NCBI GenBank assembly: GCA_014523695.1
Contig: JAATVS010000037.1
Coordinates: 1-11,748 of the forward strand
Length of the DNA: 11,748 nt
DNA from: Nitrososphaerales archaeon TH5895
GTDB lineage: Archaea; Thermoproteota; Nitrososphaeria; Nitrososphaerales; Nitrososphaeraceae
Direction of reading: 5' to 3'
Part shown: piece by piece, positions 1 through 6,409 of the stretch
Position numbering within the stretch: the stretch's first letter is position 1
How the letters are laid out: every line of letters begins with the position of its first letter
The notes under the pieces: model-generated
Told to the model about the DNA's origin: nothing
The model's database searches: none
The model's input: only the letters and a program-made list of their open reading frames with translations
Translations under genes and position numbers: made by a program

Positions 1-33
1 ATTCATATAATGGAGATTCGGAGGTTATCATAA
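1..33 (+). CDS. possible C-terminal tail of an upstream gene (partial)
   Basis: The first reading frame is open from the window edge to a TAA at 31-33 and would encode a ten-residue tail, IHIMEIRRLS. It ends six bases before the TTG start of the membrane-anchor gene, which suits a tightly packed sdh operon where a second anchor subunit might sit upstream. There is too little sequence to identify a family. Frame 2 closes at 8-10. Frame 3 stays open into the next gene but does not read like protein further on. This is a positional guess only. Confidence 0.2.
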   Translation: MHIMEIRRLS

Positions 34-39
34 AACACG

Positions 40-387
40 TTGATACTAAAAGAAAGTCAGATAATGAAGATACATTATATCTCAGGAATTGCTGCGCTCT
101 TCGTTGTCGCGGTGCACATCATTATGAGGTTAGTTATGCCTTTTTCTATGAGTTTAGAATACGAGAACGTCATTGCGAATTATCAAAATATTGCGTATGC
201 CGTGCTCTTGGAATCCATTCTTGTGCTGATTGCCATTCACGGATTCAACGGGCTAAGAATTATTTTGCTAGAATTTAGACAGAATTTAGCTTGGGAAAAC
301 GGAGTGACTGTTTTTACGCTAGTCGGAATGATTGCAATTATTGCATATGGCACAAGAACAATAATAACGGCTAACGGATTGGGTTAA
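40..387 (+). CDS. sdhD: succinate dehydrogenase membrane anchor subunit (SdhC/SdhD-like)
   Basis: This small integral membrane protein of 115 residues probably anchors the SdhA/SdhB catalytic subunits in the cytoplasmic membrane and helps pass electrons to quinone. Three hydrophobic segments are visible at about residues 12-32, 48-67 and 88-107, the usual three-helix plan of SdhC/SdhD anchors. The second ends in HGFNGLRIILLE, which resembles the HGxxGxR signature of these subunits; H67 and H26 are candidate heme ligands. The chosen start is TTG at 40. The alternative ATG at 64 would begin MKIHYISG and still keep all three helices. A GGAGG at 20-24 lies rather far from either start. sdhB begins eight bases after the stop, which fixes the context. 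Whether it corresponds to C or D cannot be settled here. Confidence 0.75.
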   Translation: MILKESQIMKIHYISGIAALFVVAVHIIMRLVMPFSMSLEYENVIANYQNIAYAVLLESILVLIAIHGFNGLRIILLEFRQNLAWENGVTVFTLVGMIAIIAYGTRTIITANGLG

Positions 388-395
388 TTGACACC

Positions 396-1244
396 ATGAC
401 CGCACCTGCTAATATCAAAAAAAGCCGAACAAAGCTAAGCCATGATCAGAAAAAGGAAAGCAGAGCTGAGAGCAACCGGAGAGTGGTCAACTTAAGAGTC
501 TACAGGAGGAACCCCAAGCAAGGTAAATCCTCACATTTCGACAAGTTTGAAGTACCTATTCAGCGGTGGACTACTGTGTTGGACGCGTTGTTGCATGCCA
601 AAAGCTATTTGGATAATAGCATAGCGATAAGATATTCTTGTAGGATGGCATCATGCGGATCCTGTGGCATGAAGATAAATGGAATTCCAAGACTCGCATG
701 TTATACTAAGGTCTCTGAGATCGATGAGGATATCATTACTTGCGAGCCTCTTCCTAATTTTCCAATAATTAGAGACCTGGTCACCGACTTTTCAGATTTT
801 TTTGACCATCATCGTTCAATGGAGCCTTTTATTCACAATCCAAATGCAAATATTGTAGACAAGAATAATCTCACAGAATTTATACAATCGCCTGAAGATG
901 TCGAGAAGTATTTGCAATTTTCATATTGTATAAAGTGTGGTCTGTGTTACTCTGCATGTCCTTCCGTAGGTTCTGATACAAAGTTTCCAGGCCCGCAGGC
1001 TTTGTCCCAAGCTTACCGATATGTTGCCGACAACCGAGATGATGCCACTCAGTCCAGATTGGACATTGTAGACAACAAACACGGCATTTGGAGATGTCAT
1101 TTTGCAGGTTCTTGTAGTGTGGTGTGTCCTAAAGGAGTCGATCCTGCGCTTGGAATCCAATTGCTCAGAGGACATCTTGTGAGCATTTCGAAAAATGACA
1201 AAAAGTTAGCTGAATCACGAACCAGAACCTTGGGCAAAATATGA
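396..1244 (+). CDS. sdhB: succinate dehydrogenase iron-sulfur subunit
   Basis: SdhB carries electrons from the flavoprotein SdhA to the membrane quinone site of complex II. All cluster ligands are visible. A plant-type 2Fe-2S site is formed by C82, C87, C90 and C102 (CRMASCGSCG, then a distant C). The C-terminal ferredoxin domain has C178-x2-C181-x2-C184-x3-C188-P and C234-x5-C240-x3-C244-P. By analogy with E. coli SdhB, C188, C234 and C240 would hold the 3Fe-4S cluster and the others the 4Fe-4S cluster. The length of 282 residues includes a basic N-terminal extension of about 30 residues that is longer than in bacterial SdhB. The ATG at 396 follows the anchor gene by eight bases without a clear Shine-Dalgarno, so translation may depend on the operon. 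No sdhA is in the window; it may lie upstream or elsewhere. Confidence 0.95.
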   Translation: MTAPANIKKSRTKLSHDQKKESRAESNRRVVNLRVYRRNPKQGKSSHFDKFEVPIQRWTTVLDALLHAKSYLDNSIAIRYSCRMASCGSCGMKINGIPRLACYTKVSEIDEDIITCEPLPNFPIIRDLVTDFSDFFDHHRSMEPFIHNPNANIVDKNNLTEFIQSPEDVEKYLQFSYCIKCGLCYSACPSVGSDTKFPGPQALSQAYRYVADNRDDATQSRLDIVDNKHGIWRCHFAGSCSVVCPKGVDPALGIQLLRGHLVSISKNDKKLAESRTRTLGKI

Positions 1245-1363
1245 ATTTGCCAATTAACCTATTGCATTAGCACTTTGCCGCAGAATGGTTAGACAGGCAA
1301 ACAGTTTCACACACAGTTCAAGTTACGTAAGAGTGATCTAGTGGGTGCATATCTAATATGATT
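1245..1363. other. convergent intergenic region, sdhB / DUF59
   Basis: These 119 bases separate two genes that point at each other. I see no T-run on either strand long enough to call a terminator, no hairpin, no tRNA-like T-loop, and no convincing short reading frame. Confidence 0.5.
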
Positions 1364-1684
1364 TCACGGTTTTGGAGGAGGGTTGCTCTCATTTACCTGT
1401 TTGTTGATCGCTTCGGCCATGAAGTGGTTGCTTACATTCACCTTAACACCTTCAATACCATTCAGTTTGTAAACGTTGTCCCTGACGTCCTGTGCTATCT
1501 TGAAACCAAAAACGGCTGGACAGAAGGGACTTGTAAGATGCAAATCTATATCCACACTACCTTCTTTGATATCTACTTTGTCTATCAACTCTAACTCCAT
1601 AATTGAAACTCCTATTTCTGGATCTACAATCTTGGTGAGTTCGTCGAATATTTGTCTTTTCACCTGCTGAATGTCCTGATTCAT
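1364..1684 (-). CDS. DUF59 / MIP18-family Fe-S cluster assembly protein (SufT-like)
   Basis: This 106-residue protein belongs to the MIP18 (DUF59) family, whose members help insert Fe-S clusters into target proteins in the cytoplasm. The family signatures are DPEIGVSIMEL (residues 21-31), followed by a strand-rich core and TSPFCP (51-56) with the conserved cysteine C55. The chosen start is ATG at 1684. It is preceded directly by GAGGAGAG, a purine-rich stretch that may act as ribosome binding site although it is close to the ATG. The same frame extends 23 codons upstream to a TTG at 1753, but that stretch (beginning MDLTFQLSSSL) is not family-like. It sits convergent to sdhB, whose product needs three clusters. 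A functional link is possible but unproven. The C-terminal tail is proline-rich (NPPPKP). Confidence 0.85.
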   Translation of the reverse strand: MNQDIQQVKRQIFDELTKIVDPEIGVSIMELELIDKVDIKEGSVDIDLHLTSPFCPAVFGFKIAQDVRDNVYKLNGIEGVKVNVSNHFMAEAINKQVNESNPPPKP

Positions 1685-1829
1685 CTCTCCTCTGATTTGG
1701 AGCAATCGATATATAACTATTAACGAGCTGCTCAACTGAAACGTGAGGTCCAATTATTTTTTTAGGGTACTTAAATCCATTTCTACCCAAGTCATAATCA
1801 GGGATGAGATCTAGATCCGTATCGATCAT
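1557..1829 (-). pseudogene. protein-like frame upstream of and overlapping the DUF59 gene; small gene, extension or remnant
   Basis: Reading leftwards from an ATG at 1829, about 47 codons up to roughly 1690 look strongly protein-like (for example DLGRNGFKYPKK and GPHVSVEQLVNSYISIAPNQ). The frame then runs on through the DUF59 gene out of register, ending at 1557 with an arginine-rich shadow that does not look real. Upstream of 1829 the frame stays open to a TAA near 1886 with no other start codon, and those codons also read plausibly. It could be a small protein whose stop was lost, an N-terminal extension of the DUF59 protein broken by a frameshift close to 1690, or the remnant of another gene. 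I do not recognise the family. Confidence 0.3.
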
Positions 1830-2110
1830 CCGTACATCGGCAATTAGGCAACCCTTAGAAGCATTTTTTTGTCCGTGATAGTCTTACATTTTGTAGGTGT
1901 TTCAGCTAGGAGCACTTCTAAGAACGACGTTACCGTGCACAAGAACTGCACTAATGAATGTTTTACGGTCAATGGTATTTTCCATGGTTGCAAGGCCACA
2001 CGTGACAACTCGTAATTGAAGTGTTTGTTATATTTTTAATCTCCATTTAAGAGATCAGGTCCCTTGATGTGCCAGCAAAATATTAAATCAAGGTACTGTT
2101 CGTTTATCCT
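1830..2110. other. 281-base intergenic region upstream of argH
   Basis: The region holds the argH TATA box near its right end and an 8-bp inverted repeat, CTTAGAAG at 1854-1861 and CTTCTAAG at 1915-1922. It also holds a doubtful 48-codon forward frame, 1869-2015 from a TTG, with a hydrophobic N-terminus (SVIVLHFVGVSA) and three cysteines (C27, C31, C41). That frame has no ribosome binding site and no obvious TATA box at the right distance, so I do not call it a gene. No tRNA or long hairpin is visible. Confidence 0.4.
2077..2089 (+). promoter_or_regulatory. TATA box of argH (leaderless spacing)
   Basis: The stretch AAAATATTAAATC is centred about 27 bases before the argH ATG at 2111. In archaea, transcription begins about 25 bases after the TATA box, so the message should start at or next to the ATG. 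This agrees with the lack of a Shine-Dalgarno sequence before the gene. Confidence 0.6.
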
Positions 2111-3601
2111 ATGTATAGATCTAGGCCCGTAGGTTCAATCGATCGCGAGATTTTGAATTACCTTTCTTCCCTAAAGGATGACTTTGCAATTTTATTCTAT
2201 GATATAATTGGAAGCGAGGCTCATATGATAATGCTGCACGAAATCGGTTATTTGTCGAGAGAAGAATTAGCCGCGATCTTGAAAGCTTTAGAGGAAGCAA
2301 AACTCCATCCTGAACCAGTCATGAAAAAAAATGAGAATGAAGATGTTCACGAATCTATAGAATCTTTTGTAGTTGAAAAATTAGGGATGGATAAGGGAGG
2401 GATGTTGCAGACTGCCAGGTCTAGAAATGATCAGGTTATGACTGATCTTAAGATGAAAGTCAGGGATGACATCAATGAGGTCTGTGTTCTTTTGGGAGAC
2501 ATGATAGAGTCCCTGCTTAAAAGAGCGGATTCCAATAAGGACTCGATAATGGTACTTTACACTCACCTACAACATGCCCAGATTGGAACATTTTCTCATT
2601 ACCTTCTCTCCTATACGGAGTCTCTCTTTCGTGACTTGGGAAGGCTAGAGGATTCATACAAAAGGATTAATCAATCGCCTCTCGGTTCGTTGGCCATTGG
2701 GGGATCCATATTTTCTGTGGATCGAAATCGGACAGCCTCACTATTGGGATTCGACCAATTGAATACCAATAGCATAGATGCAACAAGTTCTAGAGACGTG
2801 ATCCTCGAATATCTTTCTTGCCTAAGCATACTTATGATTACTTTGAGTAGGATCGCTGAAGACCTTATTCTTTGGACTACTAATGAATTCGAATATATTG
2901 AACTAGCTGATTCTGCCAGTTCGACTTCGAGCGCTATGCCACAAAAGAAAAATCCTGATCCTCTCGAGATATTGCGTTCAAAATCGGGAGTAATTCTTGG
3001 AAATCTTACTGCGTCAATGGCAATATTGAAAGGCTTACCATCAGGATATAGTAGGGATTTACAAGAGATAAAAAACCTTGTCTTTGCTTCGACAATGACG
3101 ACTGAGAATTCACTAAGGATACTTAGGCTTGTCATTGATACCTGTATAGTCCACAAATCCAGAATGTTAGAGGTTGCCACTAGGAGTTTCGCTAATGCAG
3201 TTGACGTAGCAGAACTCCTGACTTCTAAAGAGTCCCTAGACTTTAGGTCTGCTCACAAACTCGTAGGCTCTCTTGTTAAATTGGCCCTAAGCAGTGGCAA
3301 ACGTACATTGAAAGATCTTGAAGGGAATCAGATTGAGCAGCTGTTAGAAGCATCAGAATATCAGATATCAGTGGAAACATTAAGAGAAATAATTGCAGCA
3401 TCCAGCACCGAAAAATCTCTGACCTTGAGGAAATCAAAAGGCTCACCAAATCACTCCGAGCAAGTTGAAATGATTCTTCACAATCAGAGGAGGCTACAAA
3501 ATTTTAGAGAAAGAACTGAAAAAAGAAAGAAGGCAGTTGAGAACGCATACAACGATTTATCAAAAATCGTCAGATCATATTCAATCTCTTCAGGTTCATA
3601 G
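2111..3601 (+). CDS. argH: argininosuccinate lyase
   Basis: ArgH splits argininosuccinate into arginine and fumarate, the last step of arginine synthesis, as a cytoplasmic homotetramer. The aspartase/fumarase superfamily signatures appear in order. EDVHESIE (77-84) and TARSRNDQV (101-109) bind substrate. THLQHAQ (151-157) includes the conserved H152. SPLGSLAIGGS lies at 189-199. The mobile loop STSSAMPQKKNPD (271-283) contains the likely catalytic serine S273; Thr-Ser-Ser replaces the bacterial Gly-Ser-Ser there. At 496 residues it is slightly longer than most ArgH proteins, mainly through a charged C-terminal end. The ATG at 2111 gives the N-terminus MYRSR and fits the TATA spacing. It stands alone, with no argG or other arginine gene beside it. 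Confidence 0.95.
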   Translation: MYRSRPVGSIDREILNYLSSLKDDFAILFYDIIGSEAHMIMLHEIGYLSREELAAILKALEEAKLHPEPVMKKNENEDVHESIESFVVEKLGMDKGGMLQTARSRNDQVMTDLKMKVRDDINEVCVLLGDMIESLLKRADSNKDSIMVLYTHLQHAQIGTFSHYLLSYTESLFRDLGRLEDSYKRINQSPLGSLAIGGSIFSVDRNRTASLLGFDQLNTNSIDATSSRDVILEYLSCLSILMITLSRIAEDLILWTTNEFEYIELADSASSTSSAMPQKKNPDPLEILRSKSGVILGNLTASMAILKGLPSGYSRDLQEIKNLVFASTMTTENSLRILRLVIDTCIVHKSRMLEVATRSFANAVDVAELLTSKESLDFRSAHKLVGSLVKLALSSGKRTLKDLEGNQIEQLLEASEYQISVETLREIIAASSTEKSLTLRKSKGSPNHSEQVEMILHNQRRLQNFRERTEKRKKAVENAYNDLSKIVRSYSISSGS

Positions 3602-3648
3602 AACATCGTTCGATCATTTCTAAAGCTACACTGATTGATATTTAAAAA

Positions 3649-3660
3649 TCAAAAAAACAT
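3649..3660 (-). terminator. T-rich terminator after tRNA-Gln
   Basis: On the minus strand the tRNA-Gln 3' end is followed after three bases by seven thymines (A-run at 3651-3657 on the plus strand). A T-run of this kind is the usual signal for archaeal transcription termination. Confidence 0.5.
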
Positions 3661-3754
3661 AGCCCGGCCCAGATTCGAACTGGGGTCAAAGGCTCCAAAG
3701 GCCTCTATGCTTGGCCACTACATTCGGCGATAATAAAATCCACTCTACCGGGCT
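3661..3754 (-). tRNA. tRNA-Gln (anticodon TTG), interrupted by a 22-base intron
   Basis: The minus strand folds into a complete cloverleaf once a 22-base insert is removed. The acceptor strands are AGCCCGG and CCGGGCT, perfectly paired over seven bases. The anticodon stem is GAGGC/GCCTT around the loop CTTTGGA, with anticodon TTG for CAA codons (Gln). The variable region is TGAC. The T-arm is CCCAG-TTCGAAT-CTGGG. The D-arm forms only after intron removal: GTGT pairs with GCAT around AGTGGCCAA. Mature length is 72 bases. CCA is not encoded. The 5' flank repeats the acceptor heptamer exactly, one base away (3756-3762). The gene lies 40 bases downstream of the DUF354 stop on the same strand; an A/T-rich TTATTAAAG at 3784-3792 may be its TATA box. 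Confidence 0.93.
3723..3744 (-). other. tRNA-Gln intron in the D-arm (between positions 10 and 11)
   Basis: Removing these 22 bases joins G10 to T11 and restores the D-stem. At the junctions, exon bases CGGT (positions 5-8) can pair with intron bases GCCG to form a four-base-pair helix. This leaves three-base bulges AGA and AAT with the cuts after the second base of each, which is the bulge-helix-bulge geometry that archaeal tRNA splicing endonuclease cuts. Outer and inner flanking helices are weak, with about one clear pair each, so this is a relaxed form of the motif. Shifting both boundaries by one base (3724-3745) would also give a paired D-stem but does not fit the bulge geometry as well. 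Confidence 0.8.
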
Positions 3755-3794
3755 TCCGGGCTCCCTCTATTGAAGAACTGTAACTTTAATAATG

Positions 3795-4862
3795 TTACTG
3801 GTGAGCTAATATGTATCGCATTACCGTCTGGATAGGGTCTTCCATCTTCTCCAAGATGAATTTTGCCTTCTGATTTTGACTGGCACGTCCAAGCGGATCT
3901 GTGAGAGTCCTTGTAGCAAGTTTCACTAACTCAGCTGGCTTAGATGCTTTTAAAAGTAGCCCACTTTTTAACAAGTACCTCTCTACATAGAATGATATAG
4001 GAGCAATAGAGATAGCAGGCTTTCCCATAAGACAAGCCTCTGCTGTCATGGTTCCTCCAGCACCTATGAAGAGGTCGCAAGAATCTATTGCGGATGTACC
4101 ATCGATAATGTTTCCGACAACGGAAACTTTGTCTTGATATCTTTCATTGACCATTGTGACCTGATCAGAATATCGGCAGATAACAACGACATTTGCCAAA
4201 TCGTGGATTGATTTGATTAGACTATCCAGAAACAAGTAACCATTCTTTTTGGCTGGACTTTCAGTCAGGTAGGCAGCTTTTGATTCTTCCAATCTTACTA
4301 GAATATTCTTCTTATTTCCCTTCTCATATGATACATCTGTGATTCTTGAGCGAGGTTGGCCATGAGTCCGCTTAAGCCACGCTGCGGGGTCTAATGCCCT
4401 ATATCTTACAATGTTCGTCCTCGATATACCAAACCTATTCCAGGCAGAGTAAGGGATTATCCATGGACAAAACAGTACGTCTGTCAATGGAGCCGTCAGC
4501 TTCGACACGGCTATGGCGTGTGGGGAATCGCTGAAACAATAATGTTTGATTCCTAGTCCATAAGACACCCGTGCTCCTTCGGGTGACGAAAAGGTGATTG
4601 CTATATCTGGCTCATATGCATGTACTAATTCAGCTAATTCGAATACACGGGAAGCGCTAGCTCTTAACTTGTCGTATTTACCTTCTCCTCCATGCTTACC
4701 GACCACTTTTATTTTAAAGTCTTTTAATCTCGCAAGCTCAGTCGCTTCCCGGTAATCTCTTGAAGTACAAAGCACATCGTGGCCATCAATTATAAGGGAG
4801 TCAACAAGAGGTTTGAAAAACATAACTTGTTTGGGTGTCAAAATATCAAGCCATACTCTCAT
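3795..4862 (-). CDS. DUF354 family protein, GT-B glycosyltransferase/epimerase-like
   Basis: This 355-residue cytoplasmic protein matches the DUF354 family, which has the two-domain fold of GT-B glycosyltransferases and UDP-GlcNAc 2-epimerases. Family signs are the N-terminus MRVWLDILTPKQVMFF, with the glycine-poor first strand and loop typical of DUF354, and VLCTSRDY (30-37). YEPDIAITFSSPEGARVSYGLGI (83-105) is followed by FSDSPHA (110-116). The C-terminal nucleotide-binding loop is GAGGTMTAEACLMGKPAIS (267-285), comparable to the MurG/epimerase donor-binding loop. No membrane segment or signal peptide is visible. It starts at ATG 4862, divergent from the dehydrogenase-like gene across 76 bases, so the two are probably controlled together. 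A role in nucleotide-sugar or cell-surface glycan synthesis is inferred; substrate unknown. Confidence 0.8.
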   Translation of the reverse strand: MRVWLDILTPKQVMFFKPLVDSLIIDGHDVLCTSRDYREATELARLKDFKIKVVGKHGGEGKYDKLRASASRVFELAELVHAYEPDIAITFSSPEGARVSYGLGIKHYCFSDSPHAIAVSKLTAPLTDVLFCPWIIPYSAWNRFGISRTNIVRYRALDPAAWLKRTHGQPRSRITDVSYEKGNKKNILVRLEESKAAYLTESPAKKNGYLFLDSLIKSIHDLANVVVICRYSDQVTMVNERYQDKVSVVGNIIDGTSAIDSCDLFIGAGGTMTAEACLMGKPAISIAPISFYVERYLLKSGLLLKASKPAELVKLATRTLTDPLGRASQNQKAKFILEKMEDPIQTVMRYILAHQ

Positions 4863-4938
4863 GGAATATACGATAGACTACTAACCATGGATAGAAAAGA
4901 CTTTTCTTTAACTCTTACATAGCACCGTTATCCTATGT
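4863..4938. promoter_or_regulatory. divergent promoter region between DUF354 and dehydrogenase-like genes
   Basis: This 76-base interval must hold both promoters. A T-rich stretch, CTTTAACTCTTA at 4905-4916, is a weak TATA candidate for the rightward gene at about 26 bases before its TTG. No strong TATA box is evident for the leftward gene. A 15-base perfect palindrome lies near the middle and is listed separately. Confidence 0.45.
4893..4907. promoter_or_regulatory. palindrome AGAAAAGACTTTTCT, candidate operator
   Basis: Seven bases pair exactly with their inverted copy around a single central A. The site lies near the middle of the divergent promoter region and next to the rightward TATA candidate, where a dimeric regulator could control both genes. 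No known regulator motif is recognised, and AT-rich DNA makes chance palindromes more likely. Confidence 0.35.
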
Positions 4939-6141
4939 TTGAGGGTAGGCGATTCTAGTTTGAGTCTAGGAAAATCATCTGAACCGGTAGTAGTATACGG
5001 ACTCAGTACTGAAGGTTACAGAATTGCCTCCGCAATCGCCGCTAGAGGGCATAAGGTGTCCTTGATCGATGAATCCGCACGAATGGCAATAATGCTGAAG
5101 CCTGAAATCATTAAAACGTATCCTAGTGTGAGCTCCCTTTTGGAAGATGAGCCATTGCTTGAGCTAGAACCTGTGGATGTTGCCATTAAGATGGCATCAT
5201 ACGTATTCTTTTCTCCAAAGGTTCGGAAGACAGGTCAAGATGTAAGGGCAGACATATCCTCAAAATTAAGGGATCTCGTAAGGTCGATAAGTCCGGGGAC
5301 TTCGATTGTGTTTACTCTTCCTACTGGGATCGGAGGTAACACAGAGAATATTGCACTTATTGAACATTTGACAGGGTTTGTGATTGGAAGAGACATTTAT
5401 TATTATTACATGCCTATTACATCTCATTCTGAACTAGATCAAGCAGATCTTTTGGTCGGATCATCATCCTCCTCAAACGAGAAGGATCTCTATTTGTTAG
5501 GCCTTATTCACGATCTACCAGATACAGAGGATTCGAATATCGTTGATATCTATTCAGCTGAACTCGCCCACGTCATTAGAATATTGGAACACTATACCGG
5601 CCTAGCTAGTACTTTAGAGGTATGCAAACAAACACGTTCTTCAGGATTTCCCTCTCAAGTACTCCAGAACAGATATGGCGATTTGTATATAGACGAAATT
5701 TCAAACGGACTATACGATCTTCGTGTCGTTGCTTCCTCTCTTTCAGGAGCCGGTCCTTTGGCGTATTTAGTGAATGGGACCATAAAAGGAATTGAGGGAT
5801 ACGTTAAGCATTTGATTGACAGACTTCGATTAGTCCTAAAGAAATCTGAACTAAAGGCAAGTAGGACAAGGGTAATAATCGCTTGGAACCTCGACCAGAA
5901 TGAAATGAAGGGAGATAAGATCGAATTATTCTCCACCATGGAGTCAAGGTTAAAGGACTACATAGGCGACGTAGAACGGCGACCAGGTTCTTCACTAGAT
6001 ATCTATCCCACGGACAAGAACACAGTTGTCATAGCTTGTTCGAGAGACGACTTTAGTGCTATTGCGAAAACGAATAATCATAATCTAGATATGATAATCA
6101 TGAAGGCAAATCCTGTATGTGAAGCTATGGTCAATAAGTAG
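4939..6141 (+). CDS. UDP-glucose/GDP-mannose dehydrogenase-like protein, probably without dehydrogenase activity
   Basis: The 400-residue protein has the three-part plan of nucleotide-sugar 6-dehydrogenases. The N-terminal Rossmann segment is VVVYGLSTEGYRIASAIA (17-34), followed by VSLID. Around 202-230, VDIYSAELAHVIRILEHYTG matches the helix motif (S..AEL.K..EN) of the central dimerisation domain. The C-terminal part, from RVIIAWNLDQ (311-320), ends in a strand-rich domain with DKNTVVIACSRDDF. Key features have changed: the second Rossmann glycine is serine (GLSTEG). The catalytic Cys motif of the family (GxGFGGSCxPKD or GGHCxxVD) appears replaced by SSLSGAGPLAYLVNG (266-280), which has no cysteine. 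It may be a binding or regulatory paralogue. The start is TTG at 4939; TTG at 4960 is an alternative. An ATG at 4935 runs into a stop. Confidence 0.7.
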   Translation: MRVGDSSLSLGKSSEPVVVYGLSTEGYRIASAIAARGHKVSLIDESARMAIMLKPEIIKTYPSVSSLLEDEPLLELEPVDVAIKMASYVFFSPKVRKTGQDVRADISSKLRDLVRSISPGTSIVFTLPTGIGGNTENIALIEHLTGFVIGRDIYYYYMPITSHSELDQADLLVGSSSSSNEKDLYLLGLIHDLPDTEDSNIVDIYSAELAHVIRILEHYTGLASTLEVCKQTRSSGFPSQVLQNRYGDLYIDEISNGLYDLRVVASSLSGAGPLAYLVNGTIKGIEGYVKHLIDRLRLVLKKSELKASRTRVIIAWNLDQNEMKGDKIELFSTMESRLKDYIGDVERRPGSSLDIYPTDKNTVVIACSRDDFSAIAKTNNHNLDMIIMKANPVCEAMVNK

Positions 6142-6409
6142 AAACAATCTGATCGCTCCTGCTAAATACATGGCCAAAGTCGCAATTTGTATGGGGCCAA
6201 AGAATTCATGTCCCGCATGCGGAACAGAACAGAACATTTCCAATAATAAGTAGATTCCAAACTTCCGAGCCAAACTCTGTGATTTGGATGCACTCTAGTC
6301 AATTGAGCTCCCCAAGAAGAGAAATACCAAAATCAGGAGCGCGACCCACTTAGGAATTAGACATCCGACATATTAAGGGAACAAGTTTACTTATGACTTT
6401 CTATTTCAT
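6142..6409. other. 268-base convergent intergenic region
   Basis: The region lies between two convergent genes and has no clear terminator. It holds two overlapping antisense short frames, neither convincing. The forward one (6170-6253, ATG start) encodes 27 residues with C7, C14 and C17 in a CPACG knuckle. The leftward one (6273 to 6085, TTG start) encodes 62 residues with two hydrophobic stretches and runs 57 bases into the dehydrogenase-like gene. No tRNA, repeat or promoter stands out. Confidence 0.4.

Noticed and set aside
1..80. Frame 3 open at the left edge, reading as a charged peptide into the anchor gene
   Set aside because: It continues as a cysteine- and arginine-rich shadow of the membrane protein, so a real overlapping gene is unlikely.
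921..1175. 84-codon leftward frame inside sdhB
   Set aside because: It is antisense to the conserved Fe-S motifs of sdhB and its translation has no family-like pattern.
1757..1763. Seven-T run as the cause of a frameshift in the DUF59 upstream frame
   Set aside because: The upstream frame reads well on both sides of the run, so any register change must be nearer 1690.
2671..3180. 169-codon leftward frame inside argH
   Set aside because: It is antisense to the conserved ArgH core, including the MPQKKNP loop, and is a mirror of argH codons.
5655..5939. 94-codon leftward frame inside the dehydrogenase-like gene
   Set aside because: It is antisense to a gene with clear domain structure and has no promoter or ribosome binding site.
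6331..6372. tRNA-like string (GGAGCGCGACCC...) in the gap after the dehydrogenase-like gene
   Set aside because: No T-loop, no acceptor pairing and no anticodon stem could be formed around it.
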